From Clostridia bacterium (lineage in GTDB: Bacteria; Bacillota; Clostridia; Christensenellales; UBA1242), in assembly GCA_017507215.1 (NCBI GenBank), contig JAFWBI010000005.1:40536-104535 (forward strand): DNA of 64,000 bases, given 5' to 3'. The notes under the pieces are model-generated. The model did not search any database, was not told the origin of the DNA, and saw only the letters and a list, made by a program, of their open reading frames with translations. Below are positions 7,285-15,190 of this stretch, piece by piece. Made by a program: the position numbers and the translations under genes. The number at the start of each line of letters is the position of its first letter. The first letter of the stretch is position 1.

Positions 7285-8088
7285 ATGGCAGTTGTATCAA
7301 TGAAACAACTTCTCGAGGCAGGTGTTCATTTTGGTCACCCAACAAGAAAATGGTGTCCAAAAATGAAAAAATACATTTTCACCGCAAGAAATGATATTTA
7401 TATCCTTGACCTTGAAAAAACAGTTACTTTGATTGATGAAGCTTACGCTTTCGTTAAATCAACAGTTGAAGCTGGCGGAAACATCTTGTTCGTAGGAACA
7501 AAAAAACAAGCTAAAGATGCAGTTATCGAAGAAGCTCAAAGAGCAGGTATGTTCTACATGGGCAATCGTTGGCTTGGTGGTACTCTTACAAACTTCAAAA
7601 CAATTAGAAGCAGAGTAGACAGACTTTCAAAATTAAATCAAATGGAAACAACAGGTGAATTCGACCTTCTTCCAAAGAAAGAAGTTCTCGAACTCAAAGC
7701 AGAAAGACAAAAACTCGAAGATAACCTTGGTGGTATCAAAGAAATGAGAAGTCTTCCAGCAGCATTATTTGTTGTTGACCCAGGAAAAGAATACATCGCA
7801 GTTCGCGAAGCTAAGAGCCTTGGAATTCCAATCGTAGCTTTAGTTGACACAAACTGTGACCCAGATGACGTTGATTACGTTATCCCAGGAAACGACGACG
7901 CTATTCGTGCAGTTAAACTTATTGCAGGTGCTATGGCTGATGCTTGCATCGAAGCAAGAGAAGGTGCTGAAGGCCTTGCAAAAATCAAAGCTGCTGAAGC
8001 AGAAGCAGAAGCTCAAGCAAACCCAGCTCAAGAAGAAGTTAAAGCAGAAGAAGCTCAAGTTGAAGAAACAACAGAAGTTCAAGAATAA
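7285..8088 (+). CDS. rpsB: 30S ribosomal protein S2
   Basis: 267-aa S2. The opening [38 protein letters not shown] and the [27 protein letters not shown] block are diagnostic. Residues from about 230 form an Ala/Glu-rich acidic tail (repeats of AEAEAEA and EEVKAEEAQ) beyond the core fold. S2 joins the 30S late and bridges head and body. First gene of an rpsB-tsf operon closed by a terminator. Confidence 0.98.
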   Translation: MAVVSMKQLLEAGVHFGHPTRKWCPKMKKYIFTARNDIYILDLEKTVTLIDEAYAFVKSTVEAGGNILFVGTKKQAKDAVIEEAQRAGMFYMGNRWLGGTLTNFKTIRSRVDRLSKLNQMETTGEFDLLPKKEVLELKAERQKLEDNLGGIKEMRSLPAALFVVDPGKEYIAVREAKSLGIPIVALVDTNCDPDDVDYVIPGNDDAIRAVKLIAGAMADACIEAREGAEGLAKIKAAEAEAEAQANPAQEEVKAEEAQVEETTEVQE

Positions 8089-8126
8089 TTAATAATTTAG
8101 ATTTTAAATTTAAGGAGAATAAAATT

Positions 8127-8774
8127 ATGTCATTATCAGAAGATATCAAAACACTTCGTGAACAAACAGGTGCAGGTATGCTTGATTGCAAAAAAGCACT
8201 CGAACAAAATGATGGAAATATGGACAAGGCAGCTGACTGGCTCCGTGAACAAGGAATTGCAAAGGCAGCTAAAAAGCAATCTAGAATTGCTGCTGAAGGT
8301 TCAGTATTCTTATACAACCACATGAATGGTAAAATCGGCGTTATGCTTGAACTTAACTGTGAATCAGATTTCGTTGCTAAAAACGAAGATTTCCAAGCTC
8401 TTGGACACGACATCTGCTTACATATCGCAGCTAATGCTCCAAAATATGTAAGAAGAGAAGAAGTTGAAGCTAGTGACCTTGAAAAAGAAAGAGAAATCTT
8501 AAGAGCACAAGTTATCAACGAAGGCAAGCCAGAAGCTATGGCTGACAAGATTGTTGACGGCAAGATTAACAAATTTTATAAAGATGTTTGCTTGCTTGAA
8601 CAACCATTTGTTAAAAACCCAGACATCACTGTTGAACAACTCATCAACGATTCAATCTTAAAGATTGGTGAAAAAATCACTGTTAGAAGATTTGCTAGAT
8701 TTGTTATGGGTGAAGGTCTTGAAAAGAAGAACGAAAACTTCGCTGAAGAAATCGACAAACAAATGAAAGCTTAA
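8127..8774 (+). CDS. tsf: Elongation factor Ts
   Basis: 215-aa guanine-nucleotide exchange factor for EF-Tu. The N-terminal UBA-like helix bundle carries LREQTGAGMLDCKKAL, then the EF-Tu-contacting MLELNCESDFVAKNEDF motif, and a shortened second core domain ending with FARFVMGEGLEKK. The length is that of the compact Firmicute form rather than the 280-aa E. coli form. RBS AAGGAGAA. pyrH, which usually follows, is absent; a terminator comes instead. Confidence 0.97.
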   Translation: MSLSEDIKTLREQTGAGMLDCKKALEQNDGNMDKAADWLREQGIAKAAKKQSRIAAEGSVFLYNHMNGKIGVMLELNCESDFVAKNEDFQALGHDICLHIAANAPKYVRREEVEASDLEKEREILRAQVINEGKPEAMADKIVDGKINKFYKDVCLLEQPFVKNPDITVEQLINDSILKIGEKITVRRFARFVMGEGLEKKNENFAEEIDKQMKA

Positions 8775-8785
8775 TTTGAATTATT

Positions 8786-8813
8786 AAAACACAGGTTCGC
8801 CTGTGTTTTTTTA
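8786..8813 (+). terminator. Terminator of rpsB-tsf
   Basis: AAAACACAGG (8786-8795) and CCTGTGTTTT (8800-8809) around a TTCG loop, then Ts. Confidence 0.9.
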
Positions 8814-8833
8814 TTCAAAAAATTTGGCGTCTA

Positions 8834-8862
8834 TTGACATTGTTTTTAGTGTAAATTATAAT
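8834..8862 (+). promoter_or_regulatory. Consensus sigma-A promoter upstream of frr (distal)
   Basis: TTGACA (8834-8839), 17-base spacer, TATAAT (8857-8862): a perfect consensus promoter, yet about 175 bases before the frr start and upstream of a second promoter. The 8870-8984 stretch between them has no reading frame longer than about a dozen codons. It may give frr a long leader or make a short transcript. Confidence 0.7.
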
Positions 8863-8984
8863 AACAAGGCAATATTTTGCGTAAATTTAAGATAAAAGGT
8901 TCAATTTTAGAACGAAAAAAATGTCGTTACAATATTTTATAATAATGAAAAATTGTTAAAATATGGCATTTAAGTTCTTTTTGA

Positions 8985-9013
8985 TTGATAATCATAAAAA
9001 AATTTAGTATTAT
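8985..9013 (+). promoter_or_regulatory. Proximal sigma-A promoter for frr
   Basis: TTGATA (8985-8990), 17-base spacer, TATTAT (9008-9013), 31 bases before the start codon. Confidence 0.7.
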
Positions 9014-9043
9014 ATTGTTGAGACAAAAGGAGATAATTTAAAT

Positions 9044-9619
9044 ATGATTACAAATAATGAAAACGTAGATTTAGTTTTTGAAACCTACAAAGAAGAACTT
9101 GAAAAAGCAATTAAACACTATGAAGGAGAACTTGCAGCTGTTCGTGCAGGACGTGCAAATCCACATATTTTAGATAAAATTTTGGTTGACTATTATGGCA
9201 CACCAACACCAATTCAGCATATGGCAAACGTTTCAGTTCCTGAAGCTAGACAAATTATGATTTCACCTTGGGACGTTTCAAATGTGAAAAACATTGTTAA
9301 AGCAATCATGGCTTCTGACCTTGGAATCACTCCAACTGACGACGGAAGAATCATCAGACTTAATTTTCCAATGCTCACAGAAGAAAGAAGACGTGAACTT
9401 GTTAAAAACACAAGAAAATTAGTTGAAGACACAAAAGTTGTTTGCAGAAATGCTCGTCGTGACGCTATGGACGAACTTAAAAAACTTAAGAATGATTCAG
9501 AAATCACAGAAGATGAAAAAGCTACCTATGACAAAGAAGTTCAAAAAATGCTTGACGAATCATGCGTTAAAATTGACAAAATGATGGAAGAAAAAGAAAA
9601 GGAAATCATGCAGGTTTAA
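9044..9619 (+). CDS. frr: Ribosome recycling factor
   Basis: 191-aa RRF, the tRNA-shaped protein that splits post-termination ribosomes with EF-G. ELAAVRAGRANPHILDKI, YYGTPTPIQHMANVSVPEARQI and IRLNFPMLTEERRRELVK are diagnostic. Head of an operon frr-ORF-uppS-cdsA-rseP with tight spacing. RBS AAAGGAGA. In Bacillus pyrH precedes frr; it is not here. Confidence 0.97.
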   Translation: MITNNENVDLVFETYKEELEKAIKHYEGELAAVRAGRANPHILDKILVDYYGTPTPIQHMANVSVPEARQIMISPWDVSNVKNIVKAIMASDLGITPTDDGRIIRLNFPMLTEERRRELVKNTRKLVEDTKVVCRNARRDAMDELKKLKNDSEITEDEKATYDKEVQKMLDESCVKIDKMMEEKEKEIMQV

Positions 9620-9620
9620 T

Positions 9621-9827
9621 ATGTTTGATTTTAACAGCCTTATTGGGCTTGAACTTGAAAAAGCAAAAGAAAAATTGAATCAAGCAGGATTTAGCAAAAT
9701 TGAAGTGGTTTGCAATTTTGAACACAATGAAAAGTGTGACTCTATTCTCGTTTGTGCAGCAAGGCTTGGTGATGACGAAGCCGTTACACTTGTTTGTGGT
9801 GAATTCTTGATTAATTTAAAGGGGTAA
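9621..9827 (+). CDS. Small protein of unknown function between frr and uppS
   Basis: 68 aa, starting one base after the frr stop and ending three bases before uppS, so it is co-translated with them. The N-terminal IGLELEKAKEKLNQAGFSKIEV resembles the helix of a PASTA-like module, and the rest alternates strands with four cysteines (CNF, KCD, VCAA, VCGE). I do not recognise the family. The tight packing argues that it is a real gene. Confidence 0.6.
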   Translation: MFDFNSLIGLELEKAKEKLNQAGFSKIEVVCNFEHNEKCDSILVCAARLGDDEAVTLVCGEFLINLKG

Positions 9828-9830
9828 AAC

Positions 9831-10550
9831 ATGTTTTTTAAAAGAAAAAAACAGTTAGTTTATGATAAAGAAACTTTGCCAAAACACATCGCTTTTATTT
9901 GTGATGGAAACAGAAGATGGGCAAGGTCAAGAGCTCTTCCAACACTTCTTGGACACAAAGAAGGTGTTGAAGCAATTAAAAGAGTTATCAGACGTTCAGC
10001 TGAAATTGGTTTGGAGAATTTGACATTCTTCTGTTTTTCTACTGAAAATTTTGATAGAAGCAAAGAAGAAATTGATTATTTGTTTGACCTTTTCAGGGGC
10101 ATCAAAGAGCTTACAGGCAACTTTGTGAAATATGGCTATAAATTCCACCATTGTGGAGATAGGTCATTGCTTCCAAAAGATATGCTTAAAATCATTGATG
10201 ATGCTGAAAAAGAAACAGCCGATGGAAAAACCGGAACTGTTAATATTGCCATGGCTTATGGTGGAAGAAACGATATCGTTAATGCCACAAAACGAATTTT
10301 GAAAGAAAAAGTTAAAGCTGAAGATATCACTGAAGAAAGCTTTAAAAATTATTTAACAACTGGTGAAATGCCAGATGTTGACCTTTTGGTTAGAACCAGT
10401 GGTGAAAGAAGAATTAGTGGTTTCATGCTTTACAACATGGCGTATGCTGAACTTTATTTTGTGAAGAAACATTGGCCATCTTTCAAAGATGCCGACGTTG
10501 ATGACTGCATCAGAGAATTTAACAGCAGACACAGAAGATTTGGTAAGTAG
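9831..10550 (+). CDS. uppS: Undecaprenyl diphosphate synthase
   Basis: 239-aa cis-prenyltransferase that makes the C55 lipid carrier for peptidoglycan and wall polymers. HIAFICDGNRRWARS contains the catalytic Asp (usual MDGNGRWA, here CDGNRRWA), followed by FFCFSTENFDRS, NIAMAYGGRNDI, and the isopentenyl-diphosphate-binding LVRTSGERRISGF with AYAELYF near the C-terminus. Overlap-free but close neighbours frr-ORF and cdsA place it in the standard envelope-lipid operon. Confidence 0.95.
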   Translation: MFFKRKKQLVYDKETLPKHIAFICDGNRRWARSRALPTLLGHKEGVEAIKRVIRRSAEIGLENLTFFCFSTENFDRSKEEIDYLFDLFRGIKELTGNFVKYGYKFHHCGDRSLLPKDMLKIIDDAEKETADGKTGTVNIAMAYGGRNDIVNATKRILKEKVKAEDITEESFKNYLTTGEMPDVDLLVRTSGERRISGFMLYNMAYAELYFVKKHWPSFKDADVDDCIREFNSRHRRFGK

Positions 10551-10561
10551 GAGATTAGATT

Positions 10562-11464
10562 ATGCTAAAGAGAACGATAACTGGTGGTGTGATTTTGTTG
10601 ATGACATTCTTGTTTGTAATGCTCAAACAAATCTCTCCAATATTTTTTGACGCATACGTTTTGATTATTATGTATGGTTCACTTTATGAAATGTTTAAAG
10701 TTCATCAACTTGCAAATAAGCAAGCAGACTTTATCACACTTTGTTTGGTGCCTGTTATTTCGTGTGCGATTATGAACTGGAGTGATAATTTCTATAAATC
10801 ACTCATATTTGTTGCGCTTCTTGCAATCGCTGTTTTGGTGGTTGTTTTGCTTGAAGAAATTTTTGAATTTGCAAATGATAGAAGATACGGCACAACAGAA
10901 AAGAATGTTAGTGTTTTGAATCAAAGGCTTTTCAATAAAACAAAAAATACTATGATGGTGTTTGCTTATCCACTTTTGCCACTTTTGTTTTTAATGGCAC
11001 TCAACCACATGATTTATGACCTTGCTTATGTTGGAATCATCACAGCATTTGCAGTTTCAATGCTCACTGACACCTGCGCATATTTTGTTGGAAGACTTTT
11101 TGGAAAGAGAAAATTTATTCCTGAAGTTTCACCAAACAAAACAGTTGCTGGAATGGTTGGTGGTTTTGTTGGTGGCATTATTGGTGCAATCGCTTGCTTC
11201 TTTTTATTCTATCACACAAGCACATTTGCAATCGAAACTTTTGCAAATAAGGGCACTTTGATTTCGCTCTTTATTATAATTGGCGTGATTGGTTCACTCA
11301 TCAATCAACTTGGTGATTTGGTTGCATCTGCATATAAAAGAAAAAATAATATTAAAGATTTCTCAAACATATTCCCAGGACACGGCGGGTTTATGGATAG
11401 AGTTGATGGATTGATGTTTGTGGCATCATTTATCTATGTTTTATTTATTATTTTCTTAGTATAA
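10562..11464 (+). CDS. cdsA: Phosphatidate cytidylyltransferase
   Basis: 300-aa membrane enzyme making CDP-diacylglycerol from phosphatidate and CTP. Around eight hydrophobic segments are followed by the C-terminal signature SAYKRKNNIKDFSNIFPGHGG then MDRVDG, including the metal-binding Asp residues. SMLTDTCAYFVGRLFGKRKF is the second conserved motif. Located between uppS and rseP as usual, but dxr, normally found between cdsA and rseP, is missing. Confidence 0.95.
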   Translation: MLKRTITGGVILLMTFLFVMLKQISPIFFDAYVLIIMYGSLYEMFKVHQLANKQADFITLCLVPVISCAIMNWSDNFYKSLIFVALLAIAVLVVVLLEEIFEFANDRRYGTTEKNVSVLNQRLFNKTKNTMMVFAYPLLPLLFLMALNHMIYDLAYVGIITAFAVSMLTDTCAYFVGRLFGKRKFIPEVSPNKTVAGMVGGFVGGIIGAIACFFLFYHTSTFAIETFANKGTLISLFIIIGVIGSLINQLGDLVASAYKRKNNIKDFSNIFPGHGGFMDRVDGLMFVASFIYVLFIIFLV

Positions 11465-11502
11465 TTCTGTTAAAGATACATAAAATTTATTAAGGAGAAA
11501 AT

Positions 11503-12852
11503 ATGACCATTTTATATATTTTGCTTGCGCTCGTTGTTTTGCTTGTCATGATTACTGTTCATGAATTTGGACACTATTGCGCCGGCAAAGTTTTGGGCTT
11601 TAAGATTAACGAATTTGCTATTGGTTTTGGTCCTACTCTTTTCAAGCGCAAGAAAAAAGATGGTGAACAATTTTCAATTCGTGCACTTCCACTTGGTGGT
11701 TTTTGTGCATTTGAAGGCGAAGATGAAGACGGAAAAGACAATTCTGAAGCATTCAACAACAAACCAGCTTGGAAAAGGGTTATAGTTCTTCTTGCTGGCG
11801 TTTCATTTAACTTTTTATTCGGAATTTTAACTTCTGTGATATATTTGCTTGTTGCAGGTTTTTCTGTTCCGAAGGTCACAAACATTGTTTCACAGCAGGG
11901 TGTTACAACTTATGGTTTTAAAGAAAACGACACCATTTTGGCTGTTAACGGAAAAAATGTTGAAGCTTATAGAAGCTTTACACAAATGACAGCAAAATAT
12001 GATGAAAACGAAGAGTTTGTTGTGACTGTTAATCGTGACGGCGAAGTTATTGATATAAAAACCAAAAAACAAAAATTTCCAGCATTCTATTTCATTAATA
12101 ATGATGAAAGTTTGCAAAAAGTTTTATTTAAACTTGATGGCGACAAATATGTTTCTTTAACTGATGCCGAAATAGAAGAGCTTAACAAAACAATGATAAG
12201 TGCTTCAACTGAAAGTGAAACAACAAAAGAAACAAAGGGAACTGGTCTTGCTGTTAAGTCATTTTTTGAAAATTATTACTATAAAGATGGAAATGACTAC
12301 AAACAATTAAACACCAACGAAGTTTTTGACTTGTTGATTAAAGGCGATGCAGAAAAAGAAATTTATCCTGTTATAAGCTATGCGACAGAAGGCGTAAGTT
12401 TGGGATTCATTCAAACAGCTGTTGAACAAGACTATTCATTTTTTGAAAGTGTGGGCAAGGCTTGGCCTTTCAGCTTTTATCTCTGTGATATGATTATTGA
12501 TTCGCTTGTTGGATTATTCACAGGTGCAGTTGATGTTTCTGAAGCTGGTGGAACAATCACAGCGATTTCACAAGTTGCTGAAATCAGCTCGTGGGGAATC
12601 ACTCCATTCTTGCTTTTGCTTCCACTTCTTGCGATGAACCTTGCAGTGTTCAATGTGCTTCCAATTCCTGCACTTGATGGTGCAAGAGTTGTGTTTGTGC
12701 TTATTGAGTTAATCTTTAGAAAACCAGTCAACAGAAAAGTTGAAGCATGGATTCACACAATTGGATTGTTTGCACTTTTAGCGCTAGTCGTCTTTTTGGA
12801 TATCAATCACTTTGTTTCGGCATTTCGACTGTTGCAATCTTTCAGACTTTAG
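11503..12852 (+). CDS. rseP: RseP/RasP-type site-2 zinc metalloprotease
   Basis: 449-aa intramembrane protease. HEFGH (His20, Glu21, His24) in the first helix supplies the zinc ligands, and NVLPIPALDG in the C-terminal part provides the third (LDG motif). A periplasmic-side PDZ-like segment lies around residues 125-190 (VTNIVSQQGVTTYG, AVNGKNVEAYRSF), followed by a long Ser/Thr/Lys insertion before the last helices, making it slightly longer than Bacillus RasP. Such proteases cut anti-sigma factors and signal-peptide remnants. Last gene of the frr operon. Confidence 0.93.
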   Translation: MTILYILLALVVLLVMITVHEFGHYCAGKVLGFKINEFAIGFGPTLFKRKKKDGEQFSIRALPLGGFCAFEGEDEDGKDNSEAFNNKPAWKRVIVLLAGVSFNFLFGILTSVIYLLVAGFSVPKVTNIVSQQGVTTYGFKENDTILAVNGKNVEAYRSFTQMTAKYDENEEFVVTVNRDGEVIDIKTKKQKFPAFYFINNDESLQKVLFKLDGDKYVSLTDAEIEELNKTMISASTESETTKETKGTGLAVKSFFENYYYKDGNDYKQLNTNEVFDLLIKGDAEKEIYPVISYATEGVSLGFIQTAVEQDYSFFESVGKAWPFSFYLCDMIIDSLVGLFTGAVDVSEAGGTITAISQVAEISSWGITPFLLLLPLLAMNLAVFNVLPIPALDGARVVFVLIELIFRKPVNRKVEAWIHTIGLFALLALVVFLDINHFVSAFRLLQSFRL

Positions 12853-12860
12853 TGTATAAT
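12832..12860 (+). promoter_or_regulatory. Sigma-A promoter giving a predicted leaderless transcript
   Basis: TTGCAA (12832-12837), 17-base spacer, TATAAT (12855-12860), inside the 3' end of rseP. The expected +1 (seven bases after the -10) is 12867, the A of the next ATG. Confidence 0.7.
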
Positions 12861-12866
12861 GGGTTT

Positions 12867-14561
12867 ATGGAATTAGAACCTTTTATTGTAAGTCTTAATG
12901 AAAAGACAAATAATGAATATAAGTTTTTATTAAAATCTGCAGTACTTGACCGTAGTGCAGATTTTTGCGTGATTGAAATATTATATAAAGATGGCATAAT
13001 GCTTGATAAGGCAAAAAAAGATGAAATCACAAAAATTGCTGAAAACATTCTTCCAAAATCATTCAAATATGAATTTAATTTCATAAAGAACTTTATTAGT
13101 GAAGAAAGAATTTTTGAAGATGTTTCAGAATTTTTGAATCACAATTTTGCATCTGTTTCATATATCATCGAAAGCGTTAAATCTGAAGGAAACAAGTTTG
13201 ATATTGTGCTTAAAATTGATGAATCTTCAATGGAACACATCAAGCAAAAAAACTTGAAAGAACTTATTGAAAAACACTTGAAGTCGCTTTATGAAGACTA
13301 TGAATATAAGTGCGTATATTCTGGGGATAAAGTTTATTCCATTGATGAAGTTGAGTTATTAAAACAAAACTATGAAGAAGATGAAGTCGACTTGTTTTCA
13401 GGAAGAAAAATTGAAGTTTCAGAAGTTATTGCGCTTGTGGGTGAAGAGCTTGAAACTTTTGCAAGCTATATCAAAGATTATAAATCGCCAAGTGAAGACA
13501 TCACATTTTGTGGGAAAATTAGAGACATTAAACCGATAGTTATAAAAAGAAAATCAAAACCAAAAAATGAAGAAGCTGATGGTGTGGTTCAATCGCAAAA
13601 TGGTGAAGAAGTGCAAAGTAATGAAAATATAACCAAAGAAATTCAAGAAGCAGCTGAAACTTTAGAAGAAATCAATGATGATGCTGAAAAAGAAATGACT
13701 GGTTATCAAAGAAAGCTTTATAAATTCACGCTTGAAGATTTCACTGGTGATGTTTCATGCGTATTCTTCTCAAATAAAGAAAACCAGTCAAAACTTGAAA
13801 AGCTTGAAGCTGGTTCAGAGATTATTGTTCGTGGCGCTTTAGAAGAAGATAAATATTCTGGTGGTGTGTCAATGCGCGTTAAGCAAATTGGTTATTGCAA
13901 ACTTCCAGAAAAGTTTGAAGAATTCATTGTTTACAGAAAAGAAAAGCCATTCTATGAATTTGTTGAGCCTGAAAAAGTTGTTATGTATGCACAAGATGAT
14001 TTGACAAGCTTTATGATTGAAGAAAAGGTGCCAAAACACCTTGAAGGAAAGACTTTTGTTTGTTATGATTTTGAAACTACTGGGCTCCATTATGCACAGG
14101 GCGACAAGATTATTGAAATTGGTGCTGTTAAAATTGAAAACGGCAAAATCACTGAAAAGTTTATGACATATGTTGACCCTGAAAAACCTATTCCTGCTGA
14201 GTCTTCAGCAATCAGTGGAATTGTTGATGATGATGTTAAAGGTGCTCCGATTGATAGTGAAGCACTTCAAGATTTTTACAAATTCACACGTGGGGCAATC
14301 TTGACTGGATACAACATTTTAAACTTTGACAATGTGTTTCTTCGTGGACAAGGAAAAGATTGCAGACTCAATTTTGATAACGAGTCTGAAGATGTTTATC
14401 ATTATGCGCAAAAGTATGTTCATGGGGTTAAAAACTACAAGCTTGGAACAATTGCTGCAAAGCTTGGGGTTACTTTAGACAATGCACATAGGGCTGTTTA
14501 TGATGCGATGGCGACAGCTGAAGTGTTTATTAAGCTCTGCAAACTTATGGAAAAGGCTTAA
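12867..14561 (+). CDS. PolC-like N-terminal/OB/DEDDh exonuclease protein without polymerase
   Basis: 564 aa. ATG 12867 is preferred because it coincides with the promoter's expected +1; the longer frame from 12747 overlaps rseP. Residues 1-200 resemble the PolC N-terminal region, about 240-370 hold an OB-like fold (CGKIRDIKPIV and FTLEDFTGDVSCVFF), and 395-560 form a DnaQ-type 3'-5' exonuclease: Asp401 (YDFETTGL), NILNFDNVFL, His541 and Asp546 (HRAVYDAM). The PHP and polymerase parts of PolC are absent, and translation stops cleanly at 14561. It occupies the polC locus between rseP and rimP. Likely a proofreading or repair nuclease; the replicative polymerase must be elsewhere. Confidence 0.75.
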   Translation: MELEPFIVSLNEKTNNEYKFLLKSAVLDRSADFCVIEILYKDGIMLDKAKKDEITKIAENILPKSFKYEFNFIKNFISEERIFEDVSEFLNHNFASVSYIIESVKSEGNKFDIVLKIDESSMEHIKQKNLKELIEKHLKSLYEDYEYKCVYSGDKVYSIDEVELLKQNYEEDEVDLFSGRKIEVSEVIALVGEELETFASYIKDYKSPSEDITFCGKIRDIKPIVIKRKSKPKNEEADGVVQSQNGEEVQSNENITKEIQEAAETLEEINDDAEKEMTGYQRKLYKFTLEDFTGDVSCVFFSNKENQSKLEKLEAGSEIIVRGALEEDKYSGGVSMRVKQIGYCKLPEKFEEFIVYRKEKPFYEFVEPEKVVMYAQDDLTSFMIEEKVPKHLEGKTFVCYDFETTGLHYAQGDKIIEIGAVKIENGKITEKFMTYVDPEKPIPAESSAISGIVDDDVKGAPIDSEALQDFYKFTRGAILTGYNILNFDNVFLRGQGKDCRLNFDNESEDVYHYAQKYVHGVKNYKLGTIAAKLGVTLDNAHRAVYDAMATAEVFIKLCKLMEKA

Positions 14562-14609
14562 AAATCGGCAAAAACACCAAGTTTTAAGCAAAAAATATGC
14601 CAAAGGGAC

Positions 14610-14638
14610 TTGCAATTATTATAATTTAGTTATATAAT
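14610..14638 (+). promoter_or_regulatory. Sigma-A promoter for rimP-nusA-infB operon
   Basis: TTGCAA (14610-14615), 17-base spacer, TATAAT (14633-14638). Confidence 0.75.
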
Positions 14639-14661
14639 AATCATATACGATAGCTTGATTT

Positions 14662-14687
14662 TTGGGAGTGGTGAAAACCACTCCTAA
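14662..14687 (+). promoter_or_regulatory. Strong leader hairpin with GAAA tetraloop upstream of rimP
   Basis: An 11-bp stem (14662-14672 with 14677-14687, one G-U) closed by a GAAA loop and followed by AATTTTG. It lies in the 5' leader about 28 bases before the rimP start. It could stabilise the mRNA, act as a weak attenuator, or bind a product of the operon such as NusA; the last two are inference. Confidence 0.5.
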
Positions 14688-14715
14688 AATTTTGTAAAAA
14701 ATTAGGAGAGTGAGT

Positions 14716-15177
14716 ATGTCTAAAATATCAGAACAAATTGAAAAGTTTATCGAACCAATCGTGACTAAACTTGGCTATGAAATTGTTGAAGTTGAGTTTG
14801 CAAAAAAGCACAATGGAGATAATTTGACAGTGTTCATTGACAAAAAAGAAGGCTACATTGATATTGTTGATTGTGAAACAGTGCATAATGCAATTGACGA
14901 GCCACTTGATGAGCTTGACCCAACTTGTGGAAAGCCTTACACGCTCAATGTTTCAAGCCCTGGCATTGACAGACCAATTATTACTGATAAAGACTATAAT
15001 CGCAATCTTGGTGAAGTGCTTGAAGTTAAACTTTTCCAAGCTATCCAAAAGAAAAAGATTTTCATTGGAAAGCTTTTAAGTTTTGATGAAGAAAGCATTG
15101 AACTTGAACTTGAGAAAGAAACAATTAAGCTTGAGCGAAAAATGATTTCAAAAGCAACAAAATATATTGAGATTTAG
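14716..15177 (+). CDS. rimP: Ribosome maturation factor RimP
   Basis: 153-aa RimP, needed for 30S assembly. The N-terminal alpha/beta domain (IVTKLGYEIVEVEFAKK), the VDCETVHNAIDEPLDE stretch and LNVSSPGIDRPI are diagnostic, followed by a small SH3-like C-terminal domain. ATG 14716 is chosen over the in-frame GTG at 14710 because AGGAG (14704-14708) then has proper spacing. First gene of the rimP-nusA-ylxR-ylxQ-infB group. Confidence 0.95.
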   Translation: MSKISEQIEKFIEPIVTKLGYEIVEVEFAKKHNGDNLTVFIDKKEGYIDIVDCETVHNAIDEPLDELDPTCGKPYTLNVSSPGIDRPIITDKDYNRNLGEVLEVKLFQAIQKKKIFIGKLLSFDEESIELELEKETIKLERKMISKATKYIEI

Positions 15178-15190
15178 GAGAAAAAGAGTT

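Noticed and set aside
8039-8572. 177-aa minus-strand reading frame
   Set aside because: Antisense shadow of tsf and the rpsB tail; no RBS and low-complexity composition mirroring the Ala/Glu-rich coding strand.
12747-12866. 40-residue N-terminal extension of the PolC-like exonuclease
   Set aside because: It overlaps rseP out of frame, has no RBS and lies upstream of a perfect promoter spacing to ATG 12867.
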